Shown piece by piece: positions 61,257 to 64,000 of a stretch of DNA of 64,000 nucleotides (its first letter is position 1; every line of letters starts with the position of its first letter). The notes beneath the pieces were generated by a model. That model made no database searches. It was given only the letters and a program-made list of their open reading frames with translations, and was not told the origin of the DNA. Both the position numbers and the translations under genes were made by a program. This DNA comes from Artemia franciscana (Eukaryota; Arthropoda; Branchiopoda; Anostraca; Artemiidae), in assembly GCF_032884065.1 (NCBI RefSeq), contig NW_027062693.1:1-64000 (forward strand), given 5' to 3'.

Positions 61257-63107
61257 TGTAGTTGTAGTTGTAGAGAAATACGCTCGGCTTTCGCCCACTG
61301 CGTCACCAAACAATAATTAAACTTAAATCATAGAAACGAAAAGAACATACAAATCAAATAAATCAAATCATCTTCTCTTCTCACCACACTCTTGTGACTG
61401 AAAAAAAAAAAAAGTGAAATTACAACCAGTTGAAAATCTTTGTTGAAGACACAAAAACTCCCAATGCCTCCAACATTTTTAACTCCTTATCTTTACTAAC
61501 AATAGTGAAACCTAAAACGAGAGGAGTGGACGTCTTCAGGCCCAATGATTCAATTTTTCTTATCAGAATATTTCTCTCAGTTGTGAAACAAGGGCATTCT
61601 GAGAGAATGTGATCTATTGTTTCATCAATATTTACACACCTATAAAAAGGGCATGACTTGCTATCTGTAAGATGATATAGAGCTTGACGAGATCTGGTCA
61701 TTGCATGACCAGTTCTCAGACGGAAAATAGAGTTTGCAATTTTCCTATTTGGGTGGATAAGGTGATGTGGGATATAATGCCCCTCAAAAGACAAAACATA
61801 AATATTTGTTGTTGCAATACATGTATTATTAATTCTAAGAGAACTTGCAGCAGAGGTTATTAACTTTGAAGTTTCATTTACAGTGAGAGCAACCTTCCAA
61901 GTAATTGGGTGGTGGATAGCCTGTTTTGCAATACTGTCAGCAATTTCATTTCCCTTAATCCTTATGTGAGAAGGAACCCAGACCATTTTCAGTTGAAGAC
62001 CATCAGAAGACATTATTTTCTGAATCTTTCCCTGTAGATGAACAATAATTGGAATAACACTTCCTTGCCTCTTTTTTAGATCAGAAAGAACACTTTTAGA
62101 GTCAGAAAAGATAACAAATGCACCTGATCCTACTTCCAGCACTGTATCCAAAGCTTTTTGGAGAGCAAGACATTCTGCATGGAAAATGGAGATTCCATCT
62201 GAAACTCTAATCCCAACTGATGAGCCATTCCACTCAGAAAAAATGCCTTCCCATCATTTGAGACAGATCCATCAGTAAATATCTTTTTCCAATTATAAAA
62301 TTCAACCATTTTAGCTAGTGTAAGTTGATGAAGGATTAGACAATTCATTTTATTCTTAGGACAATCCATGCCAGGGATTTTTATATCTATAACATTATCA
62401 ATGCTATTAGGAGGGTTGGGAGATATCTGGGTCTGACAAGAAAAGATTAGGTTTTCAGGAACACCTATACCATTCAGCAAGGAGACCAACTTGATCATGG
62501 CTGGACTACTATATGTCTTCCGATTTTCATAGAGAAATGTATGATTTATGAGACACTCCTTGAGAACATGGAGGTTTTAGTTAGTATTTACTTTCATAAA
62601 GTATTTAGAAGAAAGTTTGAAGAATCTTTCTTCTAAAGAAGGTTAACCTCATTGAACAGAGCTGCAATAGGAGTACTTTTTAGTGCACCTGTGATTAATC
62701 TCAGGCCATGGTGAACTATTGATTAAATTTTAGAAATTACCTTTTTTGAAGCTGAGTAATAGACAGGGGGACAATATTCAATCTTTCCATATATTATAGA
62801 TGTGAATAGTTTTCGAAGACCATCTTGGCTAGCTCCCCACTTTTGCCCAGCAACAGCACGCATAAAATTCAGTCGTTTTTCAAGTGCATCACAAAGAAAA
62901 GAGATATGATCATTCCAATTTAACTTACTATCCAGCCACATACCAAGAAATTTCACATTCCTGGCAAAATGAATTTGTTGTTTATATAGAGTCAGATTAA
63001 TTGAGAGACAATCTTGCCTAAGGTCAATTTTCTTAGAAAAAACCATGCCAGTGGTCTTTGGGATAGAAAAAACCAGATTTTTTGTATTAAGCCAATGGTG
63101 AAATGGT
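61257..63107 (-). mobile_element. 5'-truncated non-LTR retrotransposon with RNase H
   Basis: The element is flanked by a perfect 13-bp direct repeat, CACATTCAATGGT (61244-61256 and 63108-63120). Read on the minus strand it starts inside the RT thumb region and ends in a repeated tail of CTACAA units (at 61257-61275 on the plus strand as TGTAGTTGTAGTTGTAG). This is the typical signature of target-primed insertion with 5' truncation. The presence of RNase H points to an I-, Jockey- or related-clade element. Confidence 0.9.
61420..63107 (-). pseudogene. C-terminal ORF2: RT thumb, RNase H and zinc-binding tail
   Basis: The minus-strand frame at 63046-62723 has VKFLGMWLDSKLNWNDHI, the usual RT-thumb box, and is open upstream to 63107 (HHWLNTKNLVFS). 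The frame 62498-62130 has IFTDGSVSNDGKA with the first RNase H aspartate. After a shift near 62240-62150 the 62151-61420 frame gives FSDSKSVLSDL and VWVPSHIRIKGNEIADSIAK, so the DSKS, HxxxxGNExAD set is intact. A tail with CPFYRCVNIDETIDHILSEC is a zinc-binding-like cluster. By family the RNase H removes the RNA template during insertion. Confidence 0.88.
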
Positions 63108-63120
63108 CACATTCAATGGT

Positions 63121-63641
63121 GAAACAATCAACTTTCTAGAATTGCGTTTGATTCGACTCGTAAAAGTTAACTTAAAAGCTGAATTTTTTCTCTGCTGCCG
63201 TTTTATTTAGTAAGAAGTCGACCTAGAAAGTCAACACAGAATTGCGAATCGAACGCTTCAATAGCAAAAAATTTAGATATGTGAAATCGTTTAGTCTAAA
63301 GACAACTGTTACTAGTGGAAATAATCTTAGCTTTTCAGTGACCTGTAAGTAATCTTATGCATATTCCTTAGGGTTTTTGGTGTTCTAGGCCCATCTTGCA
63401 TAGGCTAAGCTTAATAAGGAATCAGAAGAAAATGTTTACGTTGTTAAAAACGTTGGTTTTTAGGAGGGCAGCTATCACATTGGTTAGTTATTCAAATATT
63501 ACCAAATCAAACAGGCCTAGTTTCTAAACCAACCTATAATTTTTAGTTGAAAAAAAATAGAATGGTTAGGTCAATGCCTATATTATATAGTATATATTCA
63601 TTGAGATTGCTGTCTAAACTGGATTTTTAACATAACGTAGG
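63121..63641. other. No gene seen
   Basis: Flank of the retroelement. It begins right after the second copy of the target-site duplication. Confidence 0.4.
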
Positions 63642-64000
63642 GGTAAAATTTTACTTTAGCTACTTTTGGCTATCTTTGAAAGAGGTTAGGTTAGGAAAAT
63701 GAAACTTTTAGGGATGTGTCTAGAGGCTAGAGTATGGGTAAATTTATAGCAAACAGTATTACTGGCTTTTGTATAAAGTGAATATACCACTTGATGCGTT
63801 TTTTATGCTCTTTACAAATATAATAATTGCTTCTACCGGAAATTCATATTTTAAGCACTTTTCGACCTCTTAAAAAGGACCTAAATATGGAGTATAAAAA
63901 AGGCTTAAAACATTGGTCTCAAACTTTATAACATTGGACTCAAACTTACAGTTTCATTATAAATCCATTTTTTTAATGATATATTATCCACAAGCACTGA
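63642..64000. repeat. Family E arm, copy 3 (partial)
   Basis: GGTAAAATTTTACTTTAGCT, GGTTAGGTTAGGAAAATG and AACTTTTAGGGATGTGTCT match the left arm of E copy 1 over about 90 bp. The remainder, to the window end, is not alike. Confidence 0.6.

Overview
This is eukaryotic, AT-rich, intron-bearing genomic DNA from an invertebrate. The reasons are long TA and CA microsatellites, C2H2 zinc-finger exons with splice acceptors, a Helitron, several non-LTR retrotransposon lineages, and no operon-like gene packing. The repeat style fits an arthropod, possibly a branchiopod crustacean, but the species call is a weak inference. Almost everything recognisable is transposon-derived. Only three stretches look like host genes: one exon of an FGGY-type carbohydrate kinase (7843-7990, minus) and two paralogous C2H2 zinc-finger terminal exons in opposite orientation (26753-27699 plus, 44498-45459 minus).

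Layout: 0-1.3 kb, a broken retrotransposon ORF1. 1.4-2.6 kb, degenerate tandem repeats (family C). 3.35-3.97 kb, a foldback element (family E). 6.8-7.2 kb, a 330-bp TA microsatellite inside a family A fragment. 7.84-7.99 kb, the FGGY exon. 9.35-9.45 kb, an assembly gap. 9.45-11.66 kb, a 5'-missing non-LTR element. 12.1-13.8 kb, family A copy 1. 13.8-19.0 kb, a decayed Helitron RepHel gene on the minus strand. 19.5-21.1 and 23.7-25.5 kb, A copies 2 and 3. 26.7-28.1 kb, zinc-finger gene 1. 29.9-31.1 kb, a mosaic of retroelement scraps cut by family B. 31.1-33.0 kb, B copy 1. 33.9-34.7 kb, a multiplied RT fragment. 34.8-37.7 kb, tandem repeats related to the A core and family C. 38.1-38.5 kb, a miniature A copy. 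39.9-40.5 kb, a hAT-like remnant. 41.1-43.3 kb, a retroelement 3' end and A copy 4. 44.5-45.5 kb, zinc-finger gene 2. 46-52.7 kb, a nearly full-length but broken non-LTR element flanked by a duplicated repeat (family D). 53-54 kb, microsatellites. 54.2-56.9 kb, B copy 2. 59.2-61.0 kb, family E. 61.26-63.11 kb, a 5'-truncated non-LTR element with RNase H, framed by a 13-bp target-site duplication.

The most striking object is family A, of which there are five copies. One end is a 20-bp palindrome. The other is a palindrome of roughly 100-130 bp per arm. The two arms agree closely within each copy but differ between copies, and in one copy the same ~30-bp block is missing from both arms. This suggests that one arm is rewritten from the other. 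Family B has a similar small terminal stem-loop followed by ~290-bp tandem units with G-runs. A and B may be two lineages of hairpin-ended, tandem-repeat-carrying elements. A copy 1 lies flush against the truncated duplicated tail of the Helitron gene, which raises but does not prove a Helitron connection.
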